Notes: generated from the sequence alone by a model not told the origin. 27,250 nucleotides of DNA from CAYWBI01 sp964456445 (GCA_964456445.1 CAYWBI010000032.1:1-27250); one strand, 5' to 3'; positions 1 to 7,853 are shown, numbered from the stretch's first letter. A program made the numbers and translations.

Positions 1-343
1 TTAAAACCTTCTGTTTCCCCCATGTCATATTCTAAAGTACTGTCCGGAGGAAATTTGTTGCCAAATTGATCCTTTATTAAAAAATAAAATCCTTGATAAA
101 AATGGTTTGTATCTATTGGAAAAAAACTTGAATCGGCTAGCAGCATTGCCCGGAAGAATTTATTCCCATTAGAGTCAATGTTTTTTCTGTTTTATTTGTA
201 AGCGATAGTTTCAGCTTAATCGTTTCTGATCTATTTGCTGTAATAAAATCATTCTTCACAAAAAAGTCGAGTTGCCTATTGCCTACATCTACTTGTGCAG
301 TGTGATTTATGATTAAGAAGAAAAATATTAATAATTTTAACAT
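1..343 (-). pseudogene. secreted protein of unknown function, frameshifted, cut by window edge
   Basis: The minus-strand reading frame opens at 343 with a typical signal peptide (Met-Leu-Lys, then a hydrophobic run LLIFFFLII), goes on as a hydrophilic, strand-rich sequence (residues such as KLKLSLTNKTEK), and stops at 137. A second frame is open from about 191 to the window edge and reads like real protein (for example FYFLIKDQFGNKFPPDS). The two join at the A run on the minus strand opposite 181-186: one more A gives NKTEKNIDSNG without a stop. I therefore read one exported protein of more than 110 residues, broken by a one-base deletion or a sequencing error. The C-terminus lies outside the window. 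The family is not recognised; a beta-sandwich extracellular domain is a guess. A GAGG ribosome site lies about 10 bases before the start, and the preceding small gene ends 7 bases upstream. Confidence 0.5.
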
Positions 344-350
344 AGAACCA

Positions 351-589
351 TTACCTCATCAAACGTCTATAGTGATTCATCTGTTTCCGATAGCTATAGG
401 GGAGATAGCATTTCAGGCTCATATCTTCATCAATTTTGTCATCCTTATTTAAAATATGATCATCAATCTGTTCGTTAGTTGCTACCACTATTTTAGGATT
501 TTTAGCTTCATTTTTTTTAGTTTTTAACAGAATCAATACATTGTTCCGCTTCAGAGCCTTTTAGAATAATTAGCCTCATTTAATGCCAT
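351..589 (-). pseudogene. small hypothetical protein, probably frameshifted
   Basis: An ATG at 589-587 starts MALNEANYSK and meets a stop after 12 codons. The next frame continues as a hydrophilic, lysine-rich sequence (LKRNNVLILLKTKKNEAK, later EQIDDHILNKDDKID) to a stop at 351. One additional A in the AAAA run just before the first stop fuses the two parts into a protein of about 79 residues that ends in a basic tail (SYRKQMNHYRRLMR). Without the fusion, the second part would need a TTG start near 536 with no convincing ribosome site. I do not recognise the family. The gene lies between the DUF2061 gene (gap about 15 bases) and the broken secreted protein (gap about 7 bases), so the three may share a transcript. 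It may also be decayed, non-coding DNA. Confidence 0.3.
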
Positions 590-604
590 GATTTTTTTGC
601 GTTC

Positions 605-868
605 TTAGGCCTTTCGTCTTGCCTGCCGCTTCTGTTTTATCAATTTGCGGATCGATCCCCTGGGCAGCATTTGCCAGGCCCTCTCGTGAAAGTAATAGAT
701 AATCATTTTTGTAAAAACTTCGATGCCGGCGATGGTCACGGCCACCTCGGTTTTGCCTGTAACGATATAGGCAATGCTGAGTGTTGTTCCCGTTGCGACA
801 AAGCGCCAGGTGCCCGCCTTCAGGATGCTGCGTAAACGTGATTCGCGATAAACCGTTTCTTCTTTCAT
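605..868 (-). CDS. DUF2061 family membrane protein
   Basis: Small integral membrane protein of the DUF2061 family, known by the conserved pattern of an aromatic-rich first helix (TWRFVATGTTLSIAYIVTG) followed by a second hydrophobic segment that ends in YYFHERAW. Two transmembrane segments are visible, with a strongly basic C-terminal tail (IRKLIKQKRQARRKA) expected on the cytoplasmic side. In other bacteria such proteins occur beside sulfate-assimilation genes or alone, and no biochemical role is established. I chose the ATG at 868 (87 residues). A GTG at 883 would add five residues, but its Shine-Dalgarno-like GGAG overlaps the start, so either is possible. The gene lies 99 bases beyond the dusB stop on the same strand and may be its distal partner. 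Confidence 0.8.
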   Translation of the reverse strand: MKEETVYRESRLRSILKAGTWRFVATGTTLSIAYIVTGKTEVAVTIAGIEVFTKMIIYYFHERAWQMLPRGSIRKLIKQKRQARRKA

Positions 869-967
869 ATCCGTTTTTCTCACTCCATGGGTGCTTGCTT
901 CGATTGACGTTTTATACAGCCAGAATAATGTAAATCTGTTTTACCTTTTCCTTACCGGGGAAACCGG

Positions 968-2002
968 TTAAACGTTTTGTGGATTTTCACGCAGGGCTTT
1001 TTGTTCATCTACTTCCCGTAACACATCGAGGATATGGATGTTTTTTTTCAGGCTGTCCAGCATCTCATTGATGATTTCCAGTTTTTCCACCTGAACCATT
1101 TTGGAACGGTATTTGGCGATATGCGGCAGTCCTTTTAAATATCCACTGATGTGTTTACGCATCTCCAGCACGCCGCGCCGCTCACCTTTGTATTCCACGT
1201 TGTAAAAATAATGTTCTTTAAGAATATCCACCCGTTCTTCCAGTGAAGGTGGCGGGGGCGCCTGTCCTGTTTTGCGGTACGCCTTGGCGTCGCGAAATAT
1301 CCAGGGGTTATGGATGGCGCCGCGCCCGATCATCACGGCATCCACCCCGTAGCGGTCAAAGGCTTCGATGGCTGCCTGCGGAGTTAGGATATCGCCGTTG
1401 CCGATGATGGGGATATTGACCGCCTGTTTGGTCTTTGCGATCCAATCCCAGTCAGCCTCGCCTTTATATTTTTGGGCGCGTGTCCGGCCATGGATGGCCA
1501 ACGCCTCGATACCCACGCCTTCCATCTGCCGGGCAATATCGACGATTGAAACAGTGTCGGCGTCCCATCCGAGACGGGTTTTGGCCGTCACCGGCAATTC
1601 CACCGCGCGTACCACCGCTGCGCACATTTTGATCATTTTAGGTATATCCTGTAATAAACCGGACCCCGCTCCGCGCAGGGCGACCTTTTTGACCGGACAG
1701 CCAAAGTTTATATCGATAAAATCAGGTCCCTTTTCCTCGGCGATTTGTGCCGCTTCTACCATGGCCTCAATCCGGTTGCCGTAAATCTGGATGCCGATGG
1801 GATGTTCCTGCGGTTTGATGGTCATCTTTTTGAAGGCTTTTTCCGCGTCGCGGATCAGGGCCTCGGAACTGATAAATTCCGAATACATCACATCCGCGCC
1901 CAGCTTTTTGCAGATCATGCGAAAGGGGTAATCGCTGACGTCCTCCATAGGGGCCAGGAAAAGACCGTTTTCTATTTCGTAGGGTCCATAAACTATTTTC
2001 AT
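968..2002 (-). CDS. dusB: tRNA-dihydrouridine synthase (DusB-type)
   Basis: FMN-dependent enzyme that reduces uridine to dihydrouridine in the D-loop of tRNA in the cytoplasm. The N-terminal TIM barrel starts with LAPMEDVSDYPFR. The active-site loop INFGCPVKKV carries the general-acid cysteine (Cys102 from the ATG), followed by RGAGSGLL. The tRNA/FMN signatures KTRLGWD, IHGRTRAQKYKG and IIGNGD, and the phosphate-binding DAVMIGRGAIHNPWIF, are all intact. The C-terminal helical domain includes MRKHISGYLKGLPHIAKYR, as in DusB. The length of 344 residues is normal. A TTG three codons upstream (2011) could extend it, but the ATG at 2002 is preferred because the protein there begins MKIVYGPYEIENG, in line with the family, and GGA lies six bases upstream. 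It ends 99 bases before the DUF2061 start. Confidence 0.95.
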   Translation of the reverse strand: MKIVYGPYEIENGLFLAPMEDVSDYPFRMICKKLGADVMYSEFISSEALIRDAEKAFKKMTIKPQEHPIGIQIYGNRIEAMVEAAQIAEEKGPDFIDINFGCPVKKVALRGAGSGLLQDIPKMIKMCAAVVRAVELPVTAKTRLGWDADTVSIVDIARQMEGVGIEALAIHGRTRAQKYKGEADWDWIAKTKQAVNIPIIGNGDILTPQAAIEAFDRYGVDAVMIGRGAIHNPWIFRDAKAYRKTGQAPPPPSLEERVDILKEHYFYNVEYKGERRGVLEMRKHISGYLKGLPHIAKYRSKMVQVEKLEIINEMLDSLKKNIHILDVLREVDEQKALRENPQNV

Positions 2003-2312
2003 ATCGTCCAATTTTTTCTTGTGAGAGATTTGTATCTGTAAAAGTCAATTTTCCCATTTTGTTCCGGCTAGAAAGATAAAGAATTTTGGAGTTGATAAAA
2101 AGCATGGATTTTTAAACCGGGAATCAACGATCGTACCCATAGCTATTTGAAGCAGTTTTGATGTAGTGTGGCGGGCGGCGCCGGCGCCATGAAACCTGAG
2201 ATCAGGGATTTCTCAATTTGCATCTTTCAGGATTATGACCGGGGTTTTGAGCCAACCCCCGGTTGGATAAATATATATTACGTCAAAACTTTTAATGATG
2301 CGGCAAGCTGAT
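2003..2312. other. palindrome-rich intergenic region between dusB and the NlpC/P60 gene
   Basis: No credible coding sequence. It holds several perfect short palindromes: ACGATCGT (2127-2134), GGCGCCGGCGCC (2177-2188), CCTGA/TCAGG around GA (2195-2206), and two hairpins sharing the same bases, ACCGGGG/CCCCGGT (2238-2244 with 2257-2263) and CCAACC/GGTTGG (2252-2257 with 2261-2266). The last two lie just downstream of the NlpC/P60 stop and could act in transcript end formation, but no T run follows them on either strand. The dusB promoter should also lie here; I could not identify one. Confidence 0.55.
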
Positions 2313-3431
2313 TTACTTCAATATCCGTTTGGCGAATTTAAAATTTTTACGCCGCGCCGGATTATATTCCGGTGACGACTTGTCAAAACTGTTAAAATGA
2401 ACCTGCCCCGCCTGATGGATATAACGTGCGCCGCCCAGACTGATGCCCACATGGGTTACTTTTTTTCCCGCGCCAAAAAAGAGCAGATCACCGGGTTTTA
2501 GATTGGAAAAAGGACTGTCGGGCATAATGGTTACGCCTATTTTCGCCTGCTGATTCGCATCGCGCGGCAGTTGCAGACCGTGGGCCTTGAACACGGTTTG
2601 GGTAAAGCCCGAACAATCGTTGCCCTTGTTGGAGTTGCCACCCCATAGATAGGGCACTCCAAGCATGCTTTCTGCGGAACGCAGGATGGCGGCGCTGCCT
2701 GAATCGGGGCTGACCGATACATCGCTTATTAGGCTCGAAAGAATAAAACCGCTGCGTTTATCCGGCAAGCTAACTTCCGTCCAGCGGCCGTTGTTCTTTT
2801 TACCGGCCAATTCCATGTTTAATACCACATCACTTAGCGGTAAGGATCGGCTGTCCGCCTGACTGTAGATGGTTCCGTTTAATCCGATAACCCTTACACG
2901 GGACGATTTTTCCCAGCTCATGGCCCCGGCTTTATTGGTCCGGGTGAGGGAAGAGCCGGACACCCAACCTACATAGCCATAATTTGTCTGGCAGAGATAC
3001 CAGCCGTCGTTTTCATCCAGAACCGATAACACACGGCCCATGATGGTTTGGTCGATCAATTCCGCGGCATGACGCGGCTGGCGGCGCAGATGGGCGACGC
3101 TGACTTTTACAAGGGCATAGGTGCTGTCTTTTAGCTCCTGCGCGGGCAAAAGACGAAGCTGGTTTGTAAAATATTCTTTACCAAAAAGCGAATCACAAAA
3201 AGCGCTAAGAGCTGACTTTGCAGCCGGGATGTTTGTTTTGCCTGTCATTGTCCAGTGACCGCCCGGCCGTTCCAGCTTTACATCATATACATTTAAGGAT
3301 TTATCCGCTACATATTTCTGACCAATAACCTTGGCACGTTGTTCAAATTGCGCCTGGATCGCCGTCGGGTTTTGCCGACAACTGCCCCAGAGAAGAACGC
3401 CGAGAATACTTATGATAATTAAGCGGATCAT
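2313..3431 (-). CDS. SH3 and NlpC/P60 domain peptidoglycan endopeptidase, lipoprotein
   Basis: Predicted envelope lipoprotein that cuts peptide stems of peptidoglycan, probably gamma-D-glutamyl-diamino-acid bonds as in YkfC / dipeptidyl-peptidase VI relatives. Residues 1-18 form a lipoprotein signal (hydrophobic IIISILGVLL, then WGSC with Cys18). Bacterial SH3-like domains span roughly 104-162 (ending YGYVGWV) and 178-232. The C-terminal NlpC/P60 domain runs from about 247 to 370, with GVPYLWGG, the catalytic DCSG (Cys273), LKPGDLLFFG, His327 in VTHVGI and His339 in YIHQAG, so the Cys-His-His centre is complete. The 372-residue length fits multi-domain members of the family. A good AGGGG ribosome site precedes the ATG. 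It diverges from the tonB operon. Recycling of stem peptides is inferred, not shown. Confidence 0.9.
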   Translation of the reverse strand: MIRLIIISILGVLLWGSCRQNPTAIQAQFEQRAKVIGQKYVADKSLNVYDVKLERPGGHWTMTGKTNIPAAKSALSAFCDSLFGKEYFTNQLRLLPAQELKDSTYALVKVSVAHLRRQPRHAAELIDQTIMGRVLSVLDENDGWYLCQTNYGYVGWVSGSSLTRTNKAGAMSWEKSSRVRVIGLNGTIYSQADSRSLPLSDVVLNMELAGKKNNGRWTEVSLPDKRSGFILSSLISDVSVSPDSGSAAILRSAESMLGVPYLWGGNSNKGNDCSGFTQTVFKAHGLQLPRDANQQAKIGVTIMPDSPFSNLKPGDLLFFGAGKKVTHVGISLGGARYIHQAGQVHFNSFDKSSPEYNPARRKNFKFAKRILK

Positions 3432-3830
3432 TTTTGCCCCTTATCCGATTTATTGGTGATTGGCATTGGCCGTTTTATGCCGATAGTCTTTGTAAACGAA
3501 AACAAAAAATAGCTAAAGCAAACACTACCCACAAATTTTTATCCCGGCAATTGCATTTATTTCCCTTATTTGTTTGATATCAATGTGTTGAATGTTCCTT
3601 TCCATTGGCCGAACATTATGCCTATATTTTTTTAAACGGAATCATTGAAATGATTTTTCCCGGTCGGATTTTTGATTGTTTATAGATAATTTCAGAACTG
3701 AAAACGTTAGATCCGCAGGAAAATCATGCAAGATTTTATTTCCTGGTTTGTCTAATTGATTCGGAAACCTTCTTCTTTTAAATTCGTTCACCCGAAAACA
3801 ACACCAAATAACCAAGGAAATACAGGATCG
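3432..3830. other. intergenic region between divergent NlpC/P60 and tonB genes
   Basis: About 400 bases without a supported gene once tonB is started at its ATG. It must hold promoters for both directions, but I find no -35/-10 pair with good spacing. A perfect 10-base palindrome TTGATATCAA occurs at 3574-3583. The reading frame of tonB is open upstream to a TTG at 3756, but that 25-residue stretch has no ribosome site and no signal character, so I treat it as untranslated leader. Confidence 0.5.
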
Positions 3831-4724
3831 ATGTCCAAACGAAAAGTGCTCTTTAGTATTGCTATTGTATTTTCCTTACTGTTTCACGTGGTGTTATTGC
3901 TGTTGGCAGGCAAGGGTGGCTGGCTTGTTTCGGCGCAAACACCGCCAGAACCGGTCTATCCCGATATTGAACTGACCTTCCCGGAAAACAAACCGCGCCC
4001 CAGGGAGCAGCCCCGGACGGTGGTTAAGAACCAAAATGAAAACAATGAAACACCCCGCAATGCGGATTTGCTTTCCGAGCAAAATTCAAGGGCACGCAAC
4101 CCGGAGAAAACAAACGCGTTTCGTGAAAACAGTCCGATGATAAAAGGTAATTCATCGCTTGTGCAGGATTTATATCAACCTTCGGTAAAACAGAAAAAAT
4201 GGGAAGCGATAATGCCTAAAGGCCGCCAGGCATTTAGTGCAGAGGCCCTCGTAGGTAAATACGTTGACCGTTCCGAAAGCGAAACAAACCAGCAAAAGGG
4301 CAATTCCGGCAAAACTGCCCGCCAACAGAGACAAGCCTCTTTTCTCAACGCTTCCCGATTTCAGCAAAAACAGTTTTCGGTAAATGAAGTGGGGGCAATG
4401 AGCCTAAGCACCTACAAATGGGCCTGGGCATCTTATATAAATAAGCTGAAAAGCAAACATCAAAGTGTATGGTTTGCGCCCCCCGCCTATAACCGATTGG
4501 GACTTATCCATGGACAAACCAAAATATACTTTGAAATTTCACGTGATGGAAAACTATTAAAGCTTCAGGTCCTTAACCATAAGGGCCATGAATCCTTAAA
4601 AGACGCCAGTGTGGCCTCGATCAAGGCCCTCTTTCCATTTGCCCCGTTACCGCCGGATTTCCCCGACGAAAAACTGGGGATAACCGCAACTTTATATTAT
4701 CCGGACTTAAGAAAAGGGAGATAG
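3831..4724 (+). CDS. TonB-like energy transducer
   Basis: Periplasm-spanning energy transducer that should couple the ExbB/ExbD proton channel to outer-membrane receptors. A single N-terminal membrane helix (about residues 8-27) contains Ser15 and His19 in the SxxxH spacing that is functionally important in TonB and TolA. A proline-rich stretch (PPEPVYPDIELTFPENKPRP, 38-57) and a long Asn/Gln-rich linker follow. The C-terminal domain (about 203-292) has the TonB/TolA-type fold pattern, with GQTKIYFEISRDGKLLKLQV and a closing ITATLYYPD strand. The ATG at 3831 puts the membrane helix directly at the N-terminus; an upstream TTG (3756) is less likely. It is first in an operon with exbB 4 bases downstream. 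No TonB-dependent receptor is nearby, so the substrate is unknown, and a TolA-like role is possible. Confidence 0.82.
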   Translation: MSKRKVLFSIAIVFSLLFHVVLLLLAGKGGWLVSAQTPPEPVYPDIELTFPENKPRPREQPRTVVKNQNENNETPRNADLLSEQNSRARNPEKTNAFRENSPMIKGNSSLVQDLYQPSVKQKKWEAIMPKGRQAFSAEALVGKYVDRSESETNQQKGNSGKTARQQRQASFLNASRFQQKQFSVNEVGAMSLSTYKWAWASYINKLKSKHQSVWFAPPAYNRLGLIHGQTKIYFEISRDGKLLKLQVLNHKGHESLKDASVASIKALFPFAPLPPDFPDEKLGITATLYYPDLRKGR

Positions 4725-4728
4725 ATAT

Positions 4729-5343
4729 ATGTTTGAATTATTTGAGCGGGGCGGCATCATGATGTACCCGTTACTTTTTGCCTCGATTATCGCTGTTGTT
4801 TACGTGATAGAACGCTGGGTATCCTTATTGAGACGAAAAATAATCATACCCGAAGTGGTTTCCGTGGTTGAAAATTTTTCCAGCTTAAAGGATATCGATC
4901 TGGCCCGGAATGTTTGTTCCAAACATAATGGCCCCCTGCCAAATTTATTGAGCATGGTGCTGGATAATCCCGATGTCCCGTTGGAGGAAATGCGGGAGGT
5001 TTTACAAGATCAGGGTCGGCAGGAAATACGTACGTTGCAAAAGGGTTTGCCCATTCTGGAAACAACCGCCGCCATTGCACCGTTATTGGGTTTATTGGGG
5101 ACGGTTATTGGCATGGTGCAGGTCTTTTCCGTAATTCAGGATCAGGGTGTGGGGCAAACGGCGGCGCTTTCCGGTGGTATATCACAAGCATTGCTTACCA
5201 CGGTGGCCGGTTTGTTTATCGGCATTCCGGTTTTGATTGCCTTTAACTATTTCAGTTCCAAGGCGGACAACCTGATCCTGGACATCGAGGAACAGGCGAA
5301 TAAACTGGTTTTAAAAATGAATAAGGCCAGGGAAGCCAAATAG
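4729..5343 (+). CDS. exbB: ExbB/TolQ family proton channel protein
   Basis: Cytoplasmic-membrane subunit of the TonB-type motor (MotA/TolQ/ExbB family), 204 residues. Three membrane segments are visible: about 12-29, 112-136 (the conserved ETTAAIAPLLGLLGTVIGMV) and 152-176 (SQALLTTVAGLFIGIPVLIA). A cytoplasmic region between the first two includes the charged EEMREVLQDQGRQEI. The Thr/Ala-rich second and third helices line the proton path with the ExbD aspartate in known complexes. A GGGAG ribosome site overlaps the end of tonB, the tonB-exbB gap is 4 bases, and exbD follows after 10 bases, so the three proteins are almost certainly co-translated. TolQ is the alternative assignment; the accompanying TonB-C protein makes ExbB slightly more likely. 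Confidence 0.9.
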   Translation: MFELFERGGIMMYPLLFASIIAVVYVIERWVSLLRRKIIIPEVVSVVENFSSLKDIDLARNVCSKHNGPLPNLLSMVLDNPDVPLEEMREVLQDQGRQEIRTLQKGLPILETTAAIAPLLGLLGTVIGMVQVFSVIQDQGVGQTAALSGGISQALLTTVAGLFIGIPVLIAFNYFSSKADNLILDIEEQANKLVLKMNKAREAK

Positions 5344-5353
5344 AAGGAGCGCC

Positions 5354-5758
5354 ATGCAGTTATCTTCAAAAAAAACGAAAAAACTTGCCCTGAACATGAC
5401 CTCGTTGATCGATGTATTGTTTATCCTGATTATATTCTTTGCCGTGTCTTCTACTTTTTTAGAACAACCCGGCATCGAGCTCACTCTGCCCAATGCCGAA
5501 AGTTCGGATAATTACACCACGCAAAAGATAATTTTGTATATTGATAAGGATGATAATCTGTTCCTGAACGATCGGATGATATCGACAAATGTGATGATCG
5601 ATGAAATCAAAAAGTTAGGGACCCTTTCAAAGGATCGCAACATTGTACTCAAAGCGGATACTAAGGCGGAACATGGAGAGGTAATAAAGGTGATGGATAT
5701 TTTACGAAAAAACGGAATCTTTAAAATGGTCATCTCTACCAACTTGCCGCAAAAATAG
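5354..5758 (+). CDS. exbD: ExbD/TolR family proton channel protein
   Basis: Single-pass subunit of the TonB-type motor, 134 residues. The short basic N-terminus leads into a membrane helix LNMTSLIDVLFILIIFF whose Asp20 corresponds to the essential proton-carrying Asp25 of E. coli ExbD. The periplasmic domain (about 45-134) begins with the typical PGIELTLPNAES and ends KVMDILRKNGIFKMVIST, as in the ExbD/TolR fold. A GGAG ribosome site precedes the ATG. It follows exbB by 10 bases and precedes the homoserine-dehydrogenase-like gene by 7, so that gene belongs to the same transcript. Confidence 0.92.
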   Translation: MQLSSKKTKKLALNMTSLIDVLFILIIFFAVSSTFLEQPGIELTLPNAESSDNYTTQKIILYIDKDDNLFLNDRMISTNVMIDEIKKLGTLSKDRNIVLKADTKAEHGEVIKVMDILRKNGIFKMVISTNLPQK

Positions 5759-5765
5759 GAATACT

Positions 5766-7073
5766 ATGGCTAGACGCAGGACAATCGGTTTCGCGCTACT
5801 TGGCGCCGGTAAACTCGGCCTGGGATTTTACGGTTCGTGGCTTAAAAAACGTGAAAAAATACTGGAGCAAACGGGTATCGATCTGGTTCTGAAACGGATA
5901 TTCGTAAAGTCTTCGTCCATCCGTCGGCCAAAATTTATTGATCCGCAACTCTTTACTGTCAAACTGGAAGATATCCTGGAAGACGATTCGATCAAGGTTG
6001 TTATCGACGCCATCGGCGGAATTGAACCGGTTTTTTCTATTATAAAAAAAATCATCGCAAATAAAATTCATGTCATTTCCGCCAACCGCGTGCTGCTGGC
6101 CAGTAAAATGCATGAGCTGTCCGATTGGGCCAACGAGCATCAAATCCATTTTTTAACCGAGCCCGCGCTGGGTGGCGGGCTGCCAATTGCTGCAATTATT
6201 CAACGCGACCTTGTTGCCAATAAAATTTCCCAGTTGTATGGCGTGGTCAGCGGCGTTTCCAACTATATCCTCAGCCGAATGTCAGAAAACAAAACGAGTA
6301 TGCGCCAAACCCTGAAAGATTCCCGTATCGTGGAAATGGGCGAATCACTTGCGATACTTGATTATACCGGCGCCGATTCGGCCATGAAAGTTGCCATCCT
6401 GGCCGCCACGGCCTTTGGCGTGGATATAAATTACCTGGATATTCATTCCGAAGGCATTTCCAGTGTTACGCTTAATGATGTGATGTGGGCGGAAAATTTT
6501 GGTTATGAAATAAAATTACTTGTGATTATGCGGGATCATGAAGACAGTTTTGAAGCGCGTGTCCAGCCGACACTTGTGCCAAAACGCCATCCCATGATCA
6601 CCGTAAAAGGCGAGTACAACGCCTGTTATATAAAAACTGATTTGCTGGGTGAGTATATGGTATATGGACGCGGTGTGGGCACCGATCCGACATGCAGTTT
6701 GATTTTACGTGATTTGGTTGATGTGGCCAACCGTATCTATAACAATCCCCGTCGGCAGCGTTTTTATTTTAACTGGAACAATAAGCCACTATTGGATATT
6801 TGCAAAATTGTAACGGCGTACTATTTACGTTTTCCCTGTGTCGATAAGCCTGGGGTCATGGGGGAGATTACCCGTGCAATCGGTTCAAAAAAAATTAATA
6901 TTACATCTGCCCATGCCGAAGTGAGCACGCAAAAAGGTGTCCCGATCGGGTATGTGCATATTTTTGTGAACAATGCCATGGAGGAAGAAGTTTATTCCGC
7001 CCTTGATGAGATAAAAGAATTACATATTGTGCGCGGTAAAATCCGTCTTTTCAGGATTTTGGATGACGCCTGA
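5766..7073 (+). CDS. homoserine dehydrogenase-like protein with ACT domain, altered active site
   Basis: Domain order and length (435 residues) are those of ACT-containing homoserine dehydrogenase: a Rossmann part (8-130, nucleotide loop GAGKLG), a catalytic part (131-320, EPALGGGLPI, GVGTDPT) and a C-terminal ACT domain (about 352-433, PGVMGEITRAIGSKKINI). Several family hallmarks are changed. The TANK motif is SANR, so the lysine considered catalytic in studied enzymes is Arg108. NGTTN is SGVSN (163-167). The EADP stretch that carries the substrate-binding Glu is absent: GESLAIL (192-198) leads straight into DYTGAD. The Asp and Lys of GADSAMK (Asp204, Lys208) remain. It may be a divergent enzyme, one acting on another substrate, or an ACT-based sensor. 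It is 7 bases after exbD, with an AGGA ribosome site. Automated annotation would call it homoserine dehydrogenase; I support the family, not the activity. Confidence 0.75.
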   Translation: MARRRTIGFALLGAGKLGLGFYGSWLKKREKILEQTGIDLVLKRIFVKSSSIRRPKFIDPQLFTVKLEDILEDDSIKVVIDAIGGIEPVFSIIKKIIANKIHVISANRVLLASKMHELSDWANEHQIHFLTEPALGGGLPIAAIIQRDLVANKISQLYGVVSGVSNYILSRMSENKTSMRQTLKDSRIVEMGESLAILDYTGADSAMKVAILAATAFGVDINYLDIHSEGISSVTLNDVMWAENFGYEIKLLVIMRDHEDSFEARVQPTLVPKRHPMITVKGEYNACYIKTDLLGEYMVYGRGVGTDPTCSLILRDLVDVANRIYNNPRRQRFYFNWNNKPLLDICKIVTAYYLRFPCVDKPGVMGEITRAIGSKKINITSAHAEVSTQKGVPIGYVHIFVNNAMEEEVYSALDEIKELHIVRGKIRLFRILDDA

Positions 7074-7190
7074 GGCCTTCTGCTGAGCACATCCATGTCT
7101 TATCATCCCCTGCGGTATGGCGCTAAAAGGAGATGAGCCGGTATTGGCTGTAAGAAAGGGCCAGTTTACACAAATCGAAAAGGAATGAGA

Positions 7191-7853
7191 ATGAAAGAGC
7201 TTAAAATAAAATCCGGGCATCGCCTGACGTGTTCAAAAATTATAGCCGTTGGAAGAAATTATTCCGAACATATCCGTGAGATGGGCGCCGTGCCTACGGG
7301 TGAGCCAATCCTTTTTCTAAAACCCGCCACGTCTTTATGTGATATCCACCAGCCGCTGTTCATACCTTTGCAGTACGGGGCGGTCCATCATGAATTGGAA
7401 CTGGCTTTGCTTATCGGCAGGGGGGGCAGGGATATAACTGAGCAAAAAGCGCTGGGGCATATTGCCGGGTATGGCCTGGCGCTTGATTTGACCCTGCGGG
7501 ATTTACAGGCCGTTGCCAAAAAGAAAGGCATGCCCTGGGCCGTGGCAAAGGGCTTCGATGGCGCGTGCCCGATAACCCCGGTGTTTGTTCCACGGGAATA
7601 CGTGCCGGACCCACATAAGCTGGAAATTATGTTAAAAATAAATGGGGAAACACGGCAGCAGGGCAATACATCGCACATGATTTTTAGCCTGCCATTTTTA
7701 ATTGCCTATATCAGCCGTTTTTTTACCCTTGAAGAAGGCGATGTTATTTTAACCGGAACGCCTTCCGGGGTGGGGCCGTTACATGATGGAGATCAACTGG
7801 AAGCCCGTTTGGAAGGTGTGGCAGATGTCCGCACTGAAATAAAGGCAGTTTAA
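7191..7853 (+). CDS. fumarylacetoacetate hydrolase family protein
   Basis: Member of the FAH superfamily, closest in style to the small FAHD1/YcgM-like enzymes that cleave acylpyruvates or decarboxylate oxaloacetate. From the ATG at 7191 (220 residues) it shows VGRNYSEHIREMG, FLKPATSL, the metal-binding HHELELALLIG (Glu68 and Glu70) and GLALDLTLRD (Asp99 as third ligand), then the WAVAKGFDGACPI segment and the C-terminal GDVILTGTPSGVGPL. All are expected for an active Mg-dependent enzyme. An ATG six bases upstream (7185) touches the AAAAGGA ribosome site and is too close to it, whereas 7191 has proper spacing. The gene lies 117 bases after the homoserine-dehydrogenase-like gene and may be transcribed with it. 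The exact substrate cannot be told from sequence alone. Confidence 0.88.
   Translation: MKELKIKSGHRLTCSKIIAVGRNYSEHIREMGAVPTGEPILFLKPATSLCDIHQPLFIPLQYGAVHHELELALLIGRGGRDITEQKALGHIAGYGLALDLTLRDLQAVAKKKGMPWAVAKGFDGACPITPVFVPREYVPDPHKLEIMLKINGETRQQGNTSHMIFSLPFLIAYISRFFTLEEGDVILTGTPSGVGPLHDGDQLEARLEGVADVRTEIKAV

Noticed and set aside
180..186. A AAA AAC slippery heptamer suggesting programmed -1 frameshifting
   Set aside because: The incoming frame divides it as AA AAA AC, not as A AAA AAC, and no clear downstream structure is seen.
1368..2041. Plus-strand ORFs opposite dusB
   Set aside because: Shadows of the real gene; no domains, and the minus strand carries all Dus motifs.
3465..3480. TTGGCCGTTTTATGCC as a sigma-54 promoter before tonB
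   Set aside because: Spacing between GG and GC is 9, one base short, and it lies far from the tonB start.
7126..7164. Short ORF MSRYWL behind AAAAGGAG, upstream of the FAH-family gene
   Set aside because: The ATG touches the ribosome site with no spacing, and the peptide shows no leader-like repeats.
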